A stretch of 64,000 nucleotides of DNA from NCBI RefSeq assembly GCF_900107695.1, contig NZ_FNQP01000004.1:1-64000 (forward strand). Reading direction: 5' to 3'. The stretch is from Thiothrix caldifontis (GTDB lineage: Bacteria > Pseudomonadota > Gammaproteobacteria > Thiotrichales > Thiotrichaceae). The notes under the pieces were generated by a model, which was not told the DNA's origin, ran no database searches, and saw only the letters and a list, made by a program, of their open reading frames with translations. The translations under genes were made by a program, and so were the position numbers. The stretch's first letter is position 1; each line of letters opens with the position of its first letter. Shown here piece by piece: positions 49,310-58,871 of this stretch.

Positions 49310-50158
49310 TTATGCATGACGCGCAATTGCCATTTCAATCAAGGCATTGAAATCGGCTTCGTTACGCACTTGTGCGGCTTCCTCAGACGTAACTGTGTAG
49401 CCGTAGTCATGTGCAATTGCTTCGTAACGCGGCAAACGTGAATGGAACAAGCGCGGAAACACCCAGCGGGTAAAATCATCCGGGATCATTTCGGCGGCGT
49501 ATTGTAGCCCCTGCTCTTGCAGGTACACCGCTAAATGTTCGCGTAGGAAATTCGGGCGGTAATACAGTGGTTTTGGGTCGCTACGCGCCCGGTCGATGAG
49601 CTTTTGCTCTTCATCTTTGGTGGTGACTTTGATGTACAAAATCAGGGTATTTTCTGCCAACAAATCAAATACGCCCGGCTCTTCCAACTCACACAAACTG
49701 CCACCTGCATCATTGACGAAGTGCGAATAGCCGTAAATCATTTGCGCTTTACGAATAAATTCCGGCACATCACGCATCGCGGCAATTTCAGCTTCGCGGT
49801 ATTGCGCCTGACGCTGGATGAACGCATCCAGTGGTACGCCACCAAGTTCGGGATTGCCTAATTTGCCAACGAATGACAGCACCGGCCCAAGATCATTCAC
49901 GCGGATATTGTTACGAATGTAGATCCAATCATTGCGCAATAATTCGCGTAGGAACGGCACTTTCATCGCCTGTTCTTTGATCAAATCGAGAATGTCTTCA
50001 TCCAAGTAGCACGTACCAATACGGTAATCACCGGAATAATGAAACCAGTTATGATCACGTAACATGCTGGAAATATGGGTTTTGCCAACACCAGACATGC
50101 CCAGCAGCGTGACTTTTTTGTGTTCCCATTGGCGGTATTGTTCTACGGTTAAACGCAC
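49310..50158 (-). CDS. P-loop ATPase of unknown function
   Basis: A 282-residue protein with Walker A LLGMSGVGKTHIS at about residue 20 and long charged helical regions behind it (for example GYSHFVNDAGGSLCELEEP). The overall look is of a kinase-like P-loop fold, but no family name is recognised. A GTG start at 50158 (VRLTVEQYRQWEHKKVTLLG) is preferred because the longer frame runs into the dusB promoter region; the 5' ends of the two divergent genes are 103 bases apart. It is upstream of metA on the same strand with 27 bases between. Confidence 0.75.
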   Translation of the reverse strand: MRLTVEQYRQWEHKKVTLLGMSGVGKTHISSMLRDHNWFHYSGDYRIGTCYLDEDILDLIKEQAMKVPFLRELLRNDWIYIRNNIRVNDLGPVLSFVGKLGNPELGGVPLDAFIQRQAQYREAEIAAMRDVPEFIRKAQMIYGYSHFVNDAGGSLCELEEPGVFDLLAENTLILYIKVTTKDEEQKLIDRARSDPKPLYYRPNFLREHLAVYLQEQGLQYAAEMIPDDFTRWVFPRLFHSRLPRYEAIAHDYGYTVTSEEAAQVRNEADFNALIEMAIARHA

Positions 50159-50261
50159 ACTAAATCTCCGTACAGGTGGTTTCTCACAGGCCAGATACTT
50201 TAGCACAACCGGACTGTTTTGCCGTGTTAAACTGCACACCCACGATACGTTTCTGAACACG

Positions 50262-51248
50262 ATGAAAATTGGCTCTTACACCCTCGATAACAACCTGATT
50301 GTTGCGCCGATGGCGGGCGTGACCGATCGCCCGTTCCGTACCCTATGCAAACACTTTGGCGCAGGTCATGCCGTCAGCGAAATGATGTCGGTGGATGCGA
50401 CCTTGTATGCACAAAAAAAATCCCTGTACCGCGCCAACTTTGATGGGGAACTTGCCCCCATTTCTGCACAGATTGCGGGATCTGAACCGGAAATGTTGGC
50501 GGAAGCGGCACGGTATCAGGTGGCGAATGGGGCGCAGATTGTGGACATCAATATGGGCTGCCCTGCCCGCAAGGTTTGCCGCAAGCTGGCGGGTTCGGCG
50601 CTGTTACAAGATGAGGATTTGGTTAAGCGAATTCTGGATGCGGTGGTGTCGGCGGTGGATGTACCAGTGACGTTGAAAACCCGTTTGGGGTATGCCAATG
50701 GAGCAGAAAATATTTTGCGGGTCGCGGGCATGGCGCAACAGGCGGGCATTGCGGCACTGGCGATTCATGGGCGCACTCGTGAGCAAATGTATACAGGTGA
50801 AGCACGTTATGAGCTGATTCGCGAAGTGAAACGCCAAGTCACTATGCCGATTATTGCCAATGGCGATATTGATAGCCCGCAAAAAGCTAAGGCGGTGCTG
50901 GAGGCAACCGGGGCGGATGCGCTTATGATCGGGCGGGCGGCGCAGGGGCGACCGTGGATTTTTCGAGAAATTGCGCATTATTTGCAAACGGGCGAGGAAT
51001 TGCCGCCGCCGACTGTTGCCGAAGTCCACGCGGTATTGCTGGAACATTTGGATGAGCTGTATCAGTTTTACGGGGAATATTCGGGGTGTCGTATCGCCCG
51101 CAAGCATATTGCTTGGTATACCAATGGGCTGCATGACAGCAATGCGTTCCGGCAGGCTATGTATGCGCAGGATAGTACAGCGGGGCAGGCACGGGCGGTG
51201 GATACGTATTTTCAGGCGTTGTTGATGCGGAATGAACGCTTAAGTTAG
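50262..51248 (+). CDS. dusB: tRNA-dihydrouridine synthase B
   Basis: A 328-residue FMN enzyme that reduces uridine in the tRNA D-loop. It shows LIVAPMAGVTDRPFR, INMGCPARKVCRKLAGSALL (with catalytic Cys), LAIHGRTREQMY, IANGDIDSPQKA and MIGRAAQGRPWIF. Start at ATG 50262 (MKIGSYTLDNN), the family N-terminus; the longer frame upstream is rejected. In most gammaproteobacteria fis follows dusB; here it does not. Confidence 0.96.
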   Translation: MKIGSYTLDNNLIVAPMAGVTDRPFRTLCKHFGAGHAVSEMMSVDATLYAQKKSLYRANFDGELAPISAQIAGSEPEMLAEAARYQVANGAQIVDINMGCPARKVCRKLAGSALLQDEDLVKRILDAVVSAVDVPVTLKTRLGYANGAENILRVAGMAQQAGIAALAIHGRTREQMYTGEARYELIREVKRQVTMPIIANGDIDSPQKAKAVLEATGADALMIGRAAQGRPWIFREIAHYLQTGEELPPPTVAEVHAVLLEHLDELYQFYGEYSGCRIARKHIAWYTNGLHDSNAFRQAMYAQDSTAGQARAVDTYFQALLMRNERLS

Positions 51249-51260
51249 TCAACAACTTTT

Positions 51261-51289
51261 TGTAGGAGCCAGCCAAGCAGGCTCCTACA
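51261..51289. repeat. REP-like palindrome between dusB and sucA
   Basis: A perfect ten-base-pair inverted repeat (TGTAGGAGCC 51261-51270, GGCTCCTACA 51280-51289) with a nine-base loop. The GTAGGAGC core is the one seen in REP elements of pseudomonads and relatives. No T-tract follows on either strand, so it is not a classical terminator; it may stabilise the 3' ends of two convergent mRNAs. Only one copy is seen in this window. Confidence 0.6.
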
Positions 51290-51306
51290 GGGAACATATA
51301 GAGTGA

Positions 51307-54060
51307 TTAATCCCCATTCAACCCCAGCGCTTCCCGCACCAACGCCTGCTGCTGGCGCTGGTGCATATACAACGACCCTACCGCAGGCGCTGCCATCGCA
51401 GGGCGGCTCACACACACCACTTCGGTATAATCATACGCCTCGAAACGGTGTTTAATGCCATTCCACGCGCCTTGATTAACAGGTTCTTCCTGACACCAAA
51501 TCACGGTTTTAACGTTCGGGTAATACTCCATCACATCCACCAATTCTTGCGCAGGGAACGGGTAAAGCTGTTCCAAGCGAATAATGGCAGTATCCGTCAA
51601 CGCCTGTTTGCGGCGCTCTTCCAACAAATCGTAGAACACCTTGCCGCTGCACAAAATCACCCGCTTCACCTGCTCTTTTGCGTCCACATCGGTGATGTCT
51701 ACATCATCCAGCACCACTTCAAATTGTCCTAACGTGAAATCTTCCAGCGGACTAACCGCCAGAGGATGGCGCAACAAACTTTTCGGCGTAAACACAATCA
51801 ACGGCTTGCGGTACTTGCGCATCATTTGCCGCCGCAGCATATGAAATACCTGCGCGGGGTTGGATGGAATGCAAATATGCATATTTTCCTGTGCCGCCAA
51901 CTGCACAAAGCGTTCCAGACGTGCTGACGAGTGCTCCGGCCCTTGGCCTTCCAAACCGTGTGGCAAGAACATCACCAGCCCGCACAAACGCTGCCATTTC
52001 TGTTCGCCGGAACTGATGAATTGGTCAATTACCACCTGCGCTCCGTTCACGAAGTCGCCGAATTGCGCCTCCCAAATCACCAGCGTATCCGGTTCAGCCG
52101 TAGCGTAACCGTATTCAAACGCCAATACAGCTTCTTCCGACAACACCGAGTCGATCACCGTAAATTTAGCTTGGAAATCAGCAGTATGCTGCAATGGAAT
52201 CCACTGTTCGCGGCGCTGCTGGTGATGCAATACCGCGTGACGGTGTGAAAATGTGCCACGCCCGCAATCCTGCCCCGACAAACGTACCTCGAAACCTTCC
52301 TCCACCAAAGTCGCATAGGCAAGATTTTCGCCGAAACCCCAGTCTGCCAGTTGTTCACCGCGCCCCATTGCCGCCCGCGCTTCCAGCACTTTGAGCACAC
52401 GCGGATGCACCACAAAATCGGCGGGAATATTGCTGATCCAGCGAGCGCTAATGCTTTGAATGCGTTCTGCGGTGCACGTCGTGTCAATGTGTTGTCGCCA
52501 AGGTTGTCCAACATACACTTTCCAGTGCGTCTGCAATTCGGCTGGCAAACCCGTACGCGTTTGACTATTGCAACAGGTAATGCCGCCGTTCGACAACTTG
52601 GTGCGGTAAGCGTCGATTAAGCCTTTTGCCCCACCTTCACTCACCACCCCCGCTTCGGCAAGCCGCAGCGCGTATTTGGCGCGAGTGCTGGGCAAACTGC
52701 GGATAATGCTGTACATCACCGGCTGGGTCATGTTCGGCTCATCCGCTTCGTTATGCCCTAAGCGGCGGTAACACACCAAGTCGATGACCACATCTTTCTG
52801 GAATAGCTGACGGTATTCAAGCGCTACTTGCGTGACATACACCACGGCTTCGGGGTCATCGCCATTGACGTGGAAAATCGGCGCATTGATCATTTTCGCC
52901 ACGTCAGTCGGGTAATAGGTCGAACGGCTATCCGACACCGTGCTGGTGGTGAAACCAATTTGGTTATTGATGACAATGTGAATCGTGCCACGGGTGCGGT
53001 AGCCACGGGTTTGCGCCATATTGAAGGTTTCCATCACCACGCCCTGCCCTGCAAACGCCGCATCGCCGTGAATGGAAATACCTAATACTTGGTCGCCGTC
53101 TTTGTCTTCACGCCGGTCTTGGCGAGCGCGTACCGAACCTTCCATCACTGGACTGACAATTTCCAAATGCGAAGGATTGAACGCCAACACCAAGTGCATA
53201 GGGCCGCCTTCGGTGCTAACATCACAAGAAAAACCTTTGTGGTACTTGACGTCACCCGTATACGTCTCGTCGATTTTGCCTTCAAACTCGCCAAACAAAT
53301 CGCCTGCTGGCTTGCACAGCACATTAGTGAGCACGTTTAAACGCCCCCTGTGTGCCATGCCGATAACGATTTCCTGCAAGCCTTGTTTGCCACCTTCGTG
53401 AATCAGGGTTTGCAATAGCGGAATCAAGCTTTCGCCACCTTCCAGCCCGAAGCGCTTTTGCCCGACGTAACGGCGATGCAGGTATTGTTCAAAACCTTCT
53501 GCGGCAGTGAGTTGTTCGAGAATTTTACGGCGTTCAGGGTGGGTTAGTTTGCCGCGTCCCATTTCCGGTTCGATACGTTTTTGTAACCAGCGTTTTTCTT
53601 GCACATCCAAGATATGCATGTATTCAAAACCGATAGTCCGCACATAGGTCTCACGTAGCGCATGGACAATATTGCCCAAAGTCGGCTTGGCAATAATATT
53701 GAAAGTACCGGGATCAAATACCGTGTCAGGGTCGACATTTTCTAAGCCATGATGTTCCAGCATTAACTGTGGCACACCAACGGTATAGGCGTAATCACCT
53801 AACGGATTAGTATTGGCCTCCAGATGCCCCAAATAGCGGTACGCATTGATCAAGCGCGAAACGTGTAATTGTTCACTACGCTGTGCCAACACTTTACCGT
53901 TGCCACTGCTGCTTGGCTTATGGGAGACAGATGTAGCATCTAAGCGCTGAAAGTAGGCTTGCCATTGCGGGTCAATACTTGCCGGATCTTGCTGGTATTG
54001 CTCGTAGAGTTGTTCAAGAAAAAGGGCGTGCTCGCCGTCGAGGAAAGATTCATCCATCAT
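51307..54060 (-). CDS. sucA: 2-oxoglutarate dehydrogenase E1 component (SucA)
   Basis: A 917-residue thiamine diphosphate enzyme that decarboxylates 2-oxoglutarate in the TCA cycle. Motifs include ESFLDGEHALFLEQLYEQYQ at the N-terminus, FGLEGGESLIPLL, MAHRGRLNVLTNV, HGDAAFAGQGVVMETFNMA, YRRLGHNEADEPNMTQP and HGLEGQGPEHSSARLERF. The sucB and lpd genes usually adjacent are not in this window. No frameshift is seen. A TATAAT box lies about 55 bases upstream. Confidence 0.96.
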   Translation of the reverse strand: MMDESFLDGEHALFLEQLYEQYQQDPASIDPQWQAYFQRLDATSVSHKPSSSGNGKVLAQRSEQLHVSRLINAYRYLGHLEANTNPLGDYAYTVGVPQLMLEHHGLENVDPDTVFDPGTFNIIAKPTLGNIVHALRETYVRTIGFEYMHILDVQEKRWLQKRIEPEMGRGKLTHPERRKILEQLTAAEGFEQYLHRRYVGQKRFGLEGGESLIPLLQTLIHEGGKQGLQEIVIGMAHRGRLNVLTNVLCKPAGDLFGEFEGKIDETYTGDVKYHKGFSCDVSTEGGPMHLVLAFNPSHLEIVSPVMEGSVRARQDRREDKDGDQVLGISIHGDAAFAGQGVVMETFNMAQTRGYRTRGTIHIVINNQIGFTTSTVSDSRSTYYPTDVAKMINAPIFHVNGDDPEAVVYVTQVALEYRQLFQKDVVIDLVCYRRLGHNEADEPNMTQPVMYSIIRSLPSTRAKYALRLAEAGVVSEGGAKGLIDAYRTKLSNGGITCCNSQTRTGLPAELQTHWKVYVGQPWRQHIDTTCTAERIQSISARWISNIPADFVVHPRVLKVLEARAAMGRGEQLADWGFGENLAYATLVEEGFEVRLSGQDCGRGTFSHRHAVLHHQQRREQWIPLQHTADFQAKFTVIDSVLSEEAVLAFEYGYATAEPDTLVIWEAQFGDFVNGAQVVIDQFISSGEQKWQRLCGLVMFLPHGLEGQGPEHSSARLERFVQLAAQENMHICIPSNPAQVFHMLRRQMMRKYRKPLIVFTPKSLLRHPLAVSPLEDFTLGQFEVVLDDVDITDVDAKEQVKRVILCSGKVFYDLLEERRKQALTDTAIIRLEQLYPFPAQELVDVMEYYPNVKTVIWCQEEPVNQGAWNGIKHRFEAYDYTEVVCVSRPAMAAPAVGSLYMHQRQQQALVREALGLNGD

Positions 54061-54112
54061 ACCCGATTGTCCATCCGTTTAGTGTTTCTTATGCGTTGCT
54101 ATGAATGGCTGC

Positions 54113-54118
54113 ATTATA
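54113..54118 (-). promoter_or_regulatory. Putative sucA -10 box
   Basis: A perfect TATAAT on the minus strand about 55 bases before the sucA start, without a good -35 box. It could be the sucA promoter, independent of the small gene upstream. Confidence 0.4.
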
Positions 54119-54163
54119 GCCCAGGTCAGCCGGATTGGTAGCGGGTATTCAGTTTCCTCTTGA

Positions 54164-54331
54164 TCAATACACCTGCCGTGCAAACAACCGCTCAAGCCGG
54201 TGCTGAAAACGTTGTACCCGTTCGCCACGCTGTAGCTGCGGAACATATCCCACGCGCCGAGTACGCCCCCCCTGCCGGAACAGCAGGGGAGATTTATTAT
54301 CGTATTTGACAGTTTCTATTATAAGACTCAT
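54164..54331 (-). CDS. Small basic protein of 55 residues, unknown function
   Basis: A 55-codon frame with a strong ribosome binding site (AGGAGAG, nine bases before the ATG at 54331) in the 377-base gap between nusB and sucA. The product is strongly basic (about 11 Arg, few acids), with no signal or membrane segment; the first part (MSLIIETVKYDNKSPLLF) is beta-like, the second Arg/Gln-rich. It runs in the same direction as nusB and sucA. I do not recognise the family. The good Shine-Dalgarno and the clean position between two genes make a real gene likely, but conservation must be tested. Confidence 0.6.
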   Translation of the reverse strand: MSLIIETVKYDNKSPLLFRQGGRTRRVGYVPQLQRGERVQRFQHRLERLFARQVY

Positions 54332-54437
54332 GTTGCGCCACTCTCCTGTTTATCATTATTACTAAATACTTTTATAAGCATAACGTGCAAATGTGCAGAA
54401 AGTGTGTAGAGTCGATGGAAGGTTTTTGCAGCAACGC

Positions 54438-54917
54438 TTATTTGCGGTTAGCGGCTGATTCTAAGGGACGAATGTCAGTCGCCACTTTGTCTAATACGCC
54501 GTTGATAAACTTGTGTGCTTGTTCAGCACCGTACTTTTTCGCTAGATTGACGTACTCATTCACCACCACCTTGTAAGGGGTTTCGAGGTGGTTTAATAAC
54601 TCACACGTCGCCACCCGCAATACTGCGTGTTCAATCGGGTCAACTTGTACCAAACTACGGTCAAGATGCGGGGTAATGCGATTGTTTAGCTCGTCACCGC
54701 CTTCAATCGCACAGCGCAGTAGTTTATGGAAAAATGCCGGGTCAGATTTGCGAAAATCTGCCGCTAATTCCAGTTCTTCTTGAAAATACAGGTAGATGTC
54801 CTGAAAGCTGTTACCGGTGATCAACCACTGGTAAGCACCTTGCATCGCCAGCCGCCGCGCTACGCGACGACGGGCAATTAACTGCTGGGACTCAGAGAGG
54901 GGTTTGCGTCCTGCCAT
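54438..54917 (-). CDS. nusB: Transcription antitermination factor NusB
   Basis: 159 residues, all-helical, part of the rRNA antitermination complex with NusE (S10). Family segments: RRVARRLAMQGAYQWLITG, YFQEEL, LLRCAIEGGDELNNRI, PIEHAVLRVATCELLNHLETPYKVVVNEYVNLAKKYGAEQAHKFINGVLDK. The ATG at 54917 lies one base after the ribH stop, the usual ribH-nusB order. The N-terminus MAGRKPLSES is short of strong homology but fits. Confidence 0.96.
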   Translation of the reverse strand: MAGRKPLSESQQLIARRRVARRLAMQGAYQWLITGNSFQDIYLYFQEELELAADFRKSDPAFFHKLLRCAIEGGDELNNRITPHLDRSLVQVDPIEHAVLRVATCELLNHLETPYKVVVNEYVNLAKKYGAEQAHKFINGVLDKVATDIRPLESAANRK

Positions 54918-54918
54918 G

Positions 54919-55401
54919 TTATGCGGGTTTCCTGATCTTACGCAGCAACGATACCATTTCGATAGCTGACAATGCGGCTTCAGCGCCTTTGTTACCTGCT
55001 TTAGTGCCTGCCCGCTCGATAGATTGTTCAATAGTATCGGTCGTTAATACACCGAAAATAACCGGTAACTCATGGGTCAGGCCAACGTGCGCCAGCCCTT
55101 TGGAGGCTTCACCCGCTACATAATCAAAATGAGGCGTACTACCACGGATAACCGCACCCAATGCGATAATGGCATCGTAATCACCGTTAGCCGCCATGGC
55201 CTGTGCCACTAAAGCCAGTTCATAAGCACCCGGTACACGCACGACGTCGATGTCTTCCTCTTTCACGCCGCCATGACGCTTGAGCGCATCGACCGCACCG
55301 GAAAGCAGGCTTTCGACGATAAAACTGTTGAAACGCGCAACCACGATGCCGTATTTGGCTTCTTGCGGGGCAAAATCACCTTCGATGACATTGAAACTCA
55401 T
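54919..55401 (-). CDS. ribH: 6,7-dimethyl-8-ribityllumazine synthase (RibH)
   Basis: A 160-residue subunit of the icosahedral/pentameric lumazine synthase, which condenses the ribulose-derived four-carbon unit with the pyrimidine. Signatures: [56 protein letters not shown] and [24 protein letters not shown]. It is between ribBX and nusB, in one operon. Confidence 0.98.
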   Translation of the reverse strand: MSFNVIEGDFAPQEAKYGIVVARFNSFIVESLLSGAVDALKRHGGVKEEDIDVVRVPGAYELALVAQAMAANGDYDAIIALGAVIRGSTPHFDYVAGEASKGLAHVGLTHELPVIFGVLTTDTIEQSIERAGTKAGNKGAEAALSAIEMVSLLRKIRKPA

Positions 55402-55459
55402 TGAACTATCCTAAACTCACTTAAAGAACAATTAGGTAAACCTTGGGGGGAGGTGTTAC

Positions 55460-56566
55460 TTAATCCTGAACATAATCCACAATTTCCAGCCCGAAACCGG
55501 CAATGCCGTGTAAACGGCGTGGTGCACTCATGACACGCATCCGATGCACACCCAAATCCGAAAGGATTTGCGCACCAATGCCATAGGTTTTCAATTCAGC
55601 CGGAGATGAACGAGTATTGTCCTGCACAACTGGCTGAGATTCAAACCCTTTCAAACGATTTAATACATCTTGTGTTTGGATAGGCTCACGCAGAATGACG
55701 ATAACACCCTTGCCTTCCTTTTGGATGCGTTGCATGGCACTGCGTAACGGCCAACCACAACCCGGTTCATTCAAGGCCAATAAGTCACACAACTCGTTTT
55801 CCAAATGCACCCGCACCATCACAGTATCATCTGCGGCAATTTCACCGTTAACCAAGGCTAGGTGAATATCGTGTTTGGCTAATTCTTTGTAAGCCACCAG
55901 ATGGAACGCACCGTATTCGGTTTGCACGTCTTTCTCAAACACGCGCTCGATACTTTTTTCATGCTGTACCCGGTAACGGATTAAGTCTTCGATGCTGCCC
56001 ATTTTCAAGCCGTGCTTCTCGGCGAAAATTTCTAGGTCGGGGCGACGTGCCATTGTGCCGTCTTCATTGAGGATTTCTACAATCGTTGCCGCAGGCTCGA
56101 AACCGGCTAAACGCGCATAATCACAACCTGCTTCGGTATGCCCTGCCCGTGTCAATACCCCCCCTGGTTGCGACATTAGCGGGAAAATATGCCCCGGCTG
56201 CTCAATATCGCTAGGCAATGCATTCGGTGCAACAGCGGTACGAATGGTGTGCGCACGGTCATACGCGGAAATACCCGTGGTCACGCCTTCTGCCGCTTCG
56301 ATGGAAATGGTGAAGTTGGTGGTGTGCGCCTCATCCGTTCCGGAAATCATCAGCGGCAGATTTAACTGCTTGCAGCGTTCACGGGTCAGCGTCAGGCACA
56401 CCAGACCACGCCCTTCTTTCGCCATGAAATTAATGTCTTCGGGGCGTGTTAACGAGGCAACCATTAACAGGTCGCCTTCGTTTTCGCGGTCTTCGTCGTC
56501 CACGATGACGACCATTTTACCTTCAGCGAGGTCTTTAAGAATTTCTTCTGTGGTGTTGAATTGCAT
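55460..56566 (-). CDS. ribB: RibB fused to a degenerate RibA domain (RibBX type)
   Basis: A 368-residue fusion. Residues 1-205 are 3,4-dihydroxy-2-butanone-4-phosphate synthase with VVIVDDEDRENEGDLLM, GRGLVCL, TNFTISIEA and RAGHTEAGCDYARLAG. The second half has the RibA fold (HLALVNGEIAADDTVMVRVH), but the GTP cyclohydrolase II zinc cysteines (ECLTGDVFGSLRCDCG in E. coli) are replaced by LENELCDLLALNEPGCG and the catalytic Arg/Tyr region is altered. This half is unlikely to open GTP, so another ribA must exist elsewhere. Confidence 0.92.
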   Translation of the reverse strand: MQFNTTEEILKDLAEGKMVVIVDDEDRENEGDLLMVASLTRPEDINFMAKEGRGLVCLTLTRERCKQLNLPLMISGTDEAHTTNFTISIEAAEGVTTGISAYDRAHTIRTAVAPNALPSDIEQPGHIFPLMSQPGGVLTRAGHTEAGCDYARLAGFEPAATIVEILNEDGTMARRPDLEIFAEKHGLKMGSIEDLIRYRVQHEKSIERVFEKDVQTEYGAFHLVAYKELAKHDIHLALVNGEIAADDTVMVRVHLENELCDLLALNEPGCGWPLRSAMQRIQKEGKGVIVILREPIQTQDVLNRLKGFESQPVVQDNTRSSPAELKTYGIGAQILSDLGVHRMRVMSAPRRLHGIAGFGLEIVDYVQD

Positions 56567-56572
56567 GGTTTC

Positions 56573-57238
56573 TCACTTCATAAAGCCGTGTTCGGCGAGG
56601 AATGCTTCGGTAATGTTGCTGCCGCTGGTGCTCGAATGCGCGGCTTCGTCGCCTAGCAACAGGCGTTCGAGGTAACGGGCGATCACATCGACTTCCAGAT
56701 TCACCTGTGTGCCGCTGCGGTAGTCGGCAATGATGGTTTCTTCCAGCGTGTGCGGGACGATATTGAGTTCAAAGGTGCTGCCATCCACCTTGTTGACGGT
56801 GAGGCTTGTACCATCGACGGTGATTGAGCCTTTCGCCGAAATGTATTTGGCAAGGTGGTCTGGGGCGCGAATGCTGAAACGCACCGACCGCGCATCGTCG
56901 TGACGGCTAATGATTTCACCCAAACCATCGACGTGACCGCTGACCAAATGCCCACCCAAACGGGTTTGCAGGGTCAGGGCTTTTTCCAGATTTACTTTTG
57001 AACCGCGTGACAACTCACCAAGGCTGGTCAGGGATAAAGTTTCGCGGGAAACGTCGGCGCTGAAACTGCTGCTATCAAAAGCAATCGCGGTCAGGCACAC
57101 GCCATTCACCGCAATGCTATCGCCAAGGGCAACATCACGCATATCCAATTTGCCGATAGCAATCGTCAGGCGCATATCGCCACCGATAGGCTGCATATCG
57201 CGGATGGTGCCGATGGATTCGATAATGCCAGTAAACAT
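56573..57238 (-). CDS. ribE: Riboflavin synthase alpha subunit (RibE)
   Basis: A 221-residue dismutase making riboflavin from two lumazines. Two lumazine-binding repeats: MFTGIIESIGT...DSIAVNGVCLT and GGHLVSGHVDGLGEI...KGSITVDGTSLTVNKV. The start at 57238 gives the classical MFTGI N-terminus; the ORF continues upstream into ribD and is rejected there. It is six bases from the ribBX start. Confidence 0.97.
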   Translation of the reverse strand: MFTGIIESIGTIRDMQPIGGDMRLTIAIGKLDMRDVALGDSIAVNGVCLTAIAFDSSSFSADVSRETLSLTSLGELSRGSKVNLEKALTLQTRLGGHLVSGHVDGLGEIISRHDDARSVRFSIRAPDHLAKYISAKGSITVDGTSLTVNKVDGSTFELNIVPHTLEETIIADYRSGTQVNLEVDVIARYLERLLLGDEAAHSSTSGSNITEAFLAEHGFMK

Positions 57239-57243
57239 GCAGG

Positions 57244-58359
57244 TTAACCTCTGGTTTTGGGGCTGATAATCATACGCCAATCTTGCCCGACTGCGCGAAT
57301 ATCACGAATTTCCAGCGGAATGCATTCACGCATTTGGGTAAGGTGCGGTAAGTTAAACAAAGCACGGGCGTCAGACCCCATCAAATGCGGCGCAAGGTAG
57401 ATCACCAGCTCGTCAGCAAAGCCTTGTTCCACTAATGCACCGCTGAGGGTTGCTCCGGCTTCAACATGAACTTCGGTAATGCCATCGTCTACCAAAGCAG
57501 TCATGACATTGGCAAGCACGAGTTTATCGCCGGAAAATCGGCGGATTCTAACACCTGCCGCTTCCAACTGGGTAATTTTCGCAAGGTTGTCGCTACAGGT
57601 GTAAATGAGAATGTCGCCTGACAATTTGAGCATTGCAGCATTCAATGGAAACTGTAAACCAGAGTCCAATACTACCCTAACGGGTTGACGTACTTCGCCA
57701 CGAATACCCAGCGCGTCTGCCGTTAAACGCACATTGAGGGAGGGATCATCCGCCAACACCGTACCAATACCTGTCAGAATTGCACCAGCTTGCGCTCGCA
57801 GAAACTGCACATCACGCCGCGCTGCCTCACCCGTGATCCAGACACTTTCACCCGATGCCATCGCGGTACGTCCATCCAAACTCATGGCCATTTTAATGCG
57901 AATGTAGGGGCGGTTGCGTTCCATACGCGAGATAAAACCGGGGTTAAGAGCGCGGGCATCGCTTTCTAACAAACCGGATGCGGTGGCAATACCAGCTTGT
58001 TGCAAAATCCGTAAACCGTTGCCTGCCACCAGTGGATTAGGGTCAACCATAGCAACCACAACGCGGACAACACCTGCTTGCACCAACGCATTTGCACACG
58101 GCGGAGTACGCCCGTAATGCGCACAAGGTTCTAGGGTAACATAGACATCTGCGCCATGTGCTGATTCACCCGCCATGTGCAGGGCATGGACTTCTGCATG
58201 AGGTTCGCCAGCACGTTCATGCCAACCTTCGCCAACGATTTGACCGTTACGCACAATCATACAGCCCACTCGTGGGTTAGGCTGAGTGCTATACAAGCCA
58301 CGTCGCGCCAGTTGTAGCGCCCGTGCCATGTAGCGATGGTCTTCTGGGGTAAAACTCAT
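57244..58359 (-). CDS. ribD: Bifunctional riboflavin biosynthesis deaminase/reductase RibD
   Basis: 371 residues: an N-terminal cytidine-deaminase-like domain (zinc ligands HAEVHAL and [11 protein letters not shown]) and a C-terminal reductase domain ([54 protein letters not shown]). It carries out steps 2 and 3 after GTP ring opening. The start codon overlaps the nrdR stop (ATGA), so it is translationally coupled. Confidence 0.97.
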   Translation of the reverse strand: MSFTPEDHRYMARALQLARRGLYSTQPNPRVGCMIVRNGQIVGEGWHERAGEPHAEVHALHMAGESAHGADVYVTLEPCAHYGRTPPCANALVQAGVVRVVVAMVDPNPLVAGNGLRILQQAGIATASGLLESDARALNPGFISRMERNRPYIRIKMAMSLDGRTAMASGESVWITGEAARRDVQFLRAQAGAILTGIGTVLADDPSLNVRLTADALGIRGEVRQPVRVVLDSGLQFPLNAAMLKLSGDILIYTCSDNLAKITQLEAAGVRIRRFSGDKLVLANVMTALVDDGITEVHVEAGATLSGALVEQGFADELVIYLAPHLMGSDARALFNLPHLTQMRECIPLEIRDIRAVGQDWRMIISPKTRG

Positions 58360-58865
58360 GCCTTGGGGATAATAGGCAGTAAGTTGATCTGGCGGTTGCG
58401 TTGCTCTGGCGTGGGGTCACTTTCCAAATGCTCAATCATGCTACGAAATTCCTCAATCGCATCAAAACGGCGATACACCGATGCAAAGCGAATATAGGCA
58501 ACTTCATCTAATTGACGCAATTCATCCATGACCAATTCACCGATCATGGATGAGGGTACTTCACGCTCCCCGCTAATGAGAATGCGTTTGCGGATGTGAC
58601 TTAACGCGGCCTCAATACGATCAATCGACACCGGGCGCTTTTCCAATGCCCGCATAATACCCCCTCGCAGCTTATCATCATCAAAGGGTTCACGTGCCGC
58701 ATTGGATTTAATCACGCGCGGCAACGTCAATTCTGCCACTTCATACGTCGTAAAGCGCTCATCACAAGCCGAGCAGCGCCGCCGACGCCGCACTTGGTCG
58801 CCTTCGTTCGCCAAACGCGAGTCAATGACCCGCGTATCATCCGCTCCGCAAAAAGGGCATCGCAT
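58356..58865 (-). CDS. nrdR: Transcriptional repressor NrdR
   Basis: 169 residues. The zinc ribbon [15 protein letters not shown]...[17 protein letters not shown] is followed by an ATP-cone ([32 protein letters not shown]). NrdR senses ATP/dATP and represses ribonucleotide reductase genes by binding paired NrdR boxes. Its place between glyA and ribD is the standard gammaproteobacterial one; no NrdR box is visible in this window. Confidence 0.97.
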   Translation of the reverse strand: MRCPFCGADDTRVIDSRLANEGDQVRRRRRCSACDERFTTYEVAELTLPRVIKSNAAREPFDDDKLRGGIMRALEKRPVSIDRIEAALSHIRKRILISGEREVPSSMIGELVMDELRQLDEVAYIRFASVYRRFDAIEEFRSMIEHLESDPTPEQRNRQINLLPIIPKA

Positions 58866-58871
58866 CAGCAG

